From the NCBI GenBank assembly GCA_022539475.1, contig VCMS01000270.1, positions 30,001 to 74,422 of the forward strand: a stretch of DNA of 44,422 bases, in the 5' to 3' direction. Source of the stretch: Gracilaria domingensis (Eukaryota > Rhodophyta > Florideophyceae > Gracilariales > Gracilariaceae). The translations under genes were made by a program, and so were the position numbers. A model generated the notes under the pieces. It saw nothing but the letters and a program-made list of their open reading frames with translations, ran no database searches and had not been told where the DNA came from. Below are positions 44,357-44,422 of the stretch, one piece after another (within the stretch, counting starts at the first letter, position 1; each line of letters starts with the position of its first letter).

Positions 44357-44422
44357 AAGATTCAGAAGCTCCCACCGGGTACTTTCCCCCTCCCACAAGA
44401 TCGTACAGTACGCTCTCTACAC

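Larger units (their letters stand above)
29040..44422 (+). mobile_element. Plavaka/KDZ-like DNA transposon 'P', 5' end to window edge
   Basis: The 5' terminus is set at CGTCTGTCTCTTGCAG (29040). An identical terminus, inverted, ends the copy at 38670, after which the sequences differ. Inside lie a 2.1 kb leader, the transposase gene (31139-31887 continued at 38671-41104), and two minus-strand genes (41101-43497, 43751-44356). The transposase and the 800-aa gene share overlapping stop codons, which favours one unit. The nested element Q interrupts the transposase. The 3' terminus is not in the window; if Q's left end is the family 3' end, P should end in the reverse complement of GTCTGTGTTCTGCAAAG. 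The termini are seen; inclusion of the right-hand genes is inference. Confidence 0.6.

Noticed and set aside
1..44422. tRNA, rRNA and CRISPR arrays
   Set aside because: No cloverleaf with a convincing T-arm, no rRNA-like sequence and no regularly spaced short repeats were seen by eye. A covariance-model scan would be decisive for tRNA.

Overview
The window looks like nuclear DNA of a eukaryote with compact, largely intron-free genes, most likely a red alga (Rhodophyta). The basis is a GT77-type Golgi glycosyltransferase of the plant/algal kind, single-exon genes lying close together on both strands, and two families of large DD(D/E)E DNA transposases (Tnp2-like and Plavaka/KDZ-like). The organism call is inference; no marker gene fixes it.

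Layout. 1-1.1 kb: one intact glycosyltransferase gene (minus). 1.1-4.3 kb: no recognisable gene. 4.3-28 kb: a formerly gene-dense stretch in which nearly every gene is broken. In order: proteasome subunit RPN1 (minus, 5'-truncated, frameshifted), a Tnp2-type transposase pseudogene (minus), two unrecognised damaged genes (plus), an OCRL/INPP5B-type inositol polyphosphate 5-phosphatase with RhoGAP-like tail (plus, several frameshifts and a stop), a TsaE tRNA-modification ATPase (minus, one frameshift), a Gln/Met/Ala-rich coactivator-like gene (plus), the crooked-neck splicing factor CRN/CLF1 (minus, full length, many frameshifts), and two small unrecognised genes.

29.04-44.4 kb: mobile DNA. My reading is one large Plavaka/KDZ-like transposon (here 'P') that starts at about 29040 and runs off the right edge. 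It has a 2.1 kb hairpin-rich leader with a 415-bp tandem duplication. A transposase gene of about 1,060 codons follows, then two minus-strand genes: a protein of about 800 aa with one in-frame stop, and a short SET-domain protein. The transposase gene is split by a nested 6.8 kb insertion ('Q', about 31888-38670). Q carries a truncated telobox-Myb gene, and its right end is an inverted 2.26 kb copy of P's own 5' end. Cutting Q out restores the transposase frame exactly, so Q is best read as a non-autonomous relative of P carrying captured host sequence.

The most interesting signals are the nested self-family insertion with a captured telobox-Myb gene, the apparent coupling of a KDZ-like transposase with a SET-domain gene and a novel 800-aa partner, and the block-wide decay of essential housekeeping genes next to well-preserved transposon ORFs. 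All similarity calls were made by eye; no alignment or database search was run.
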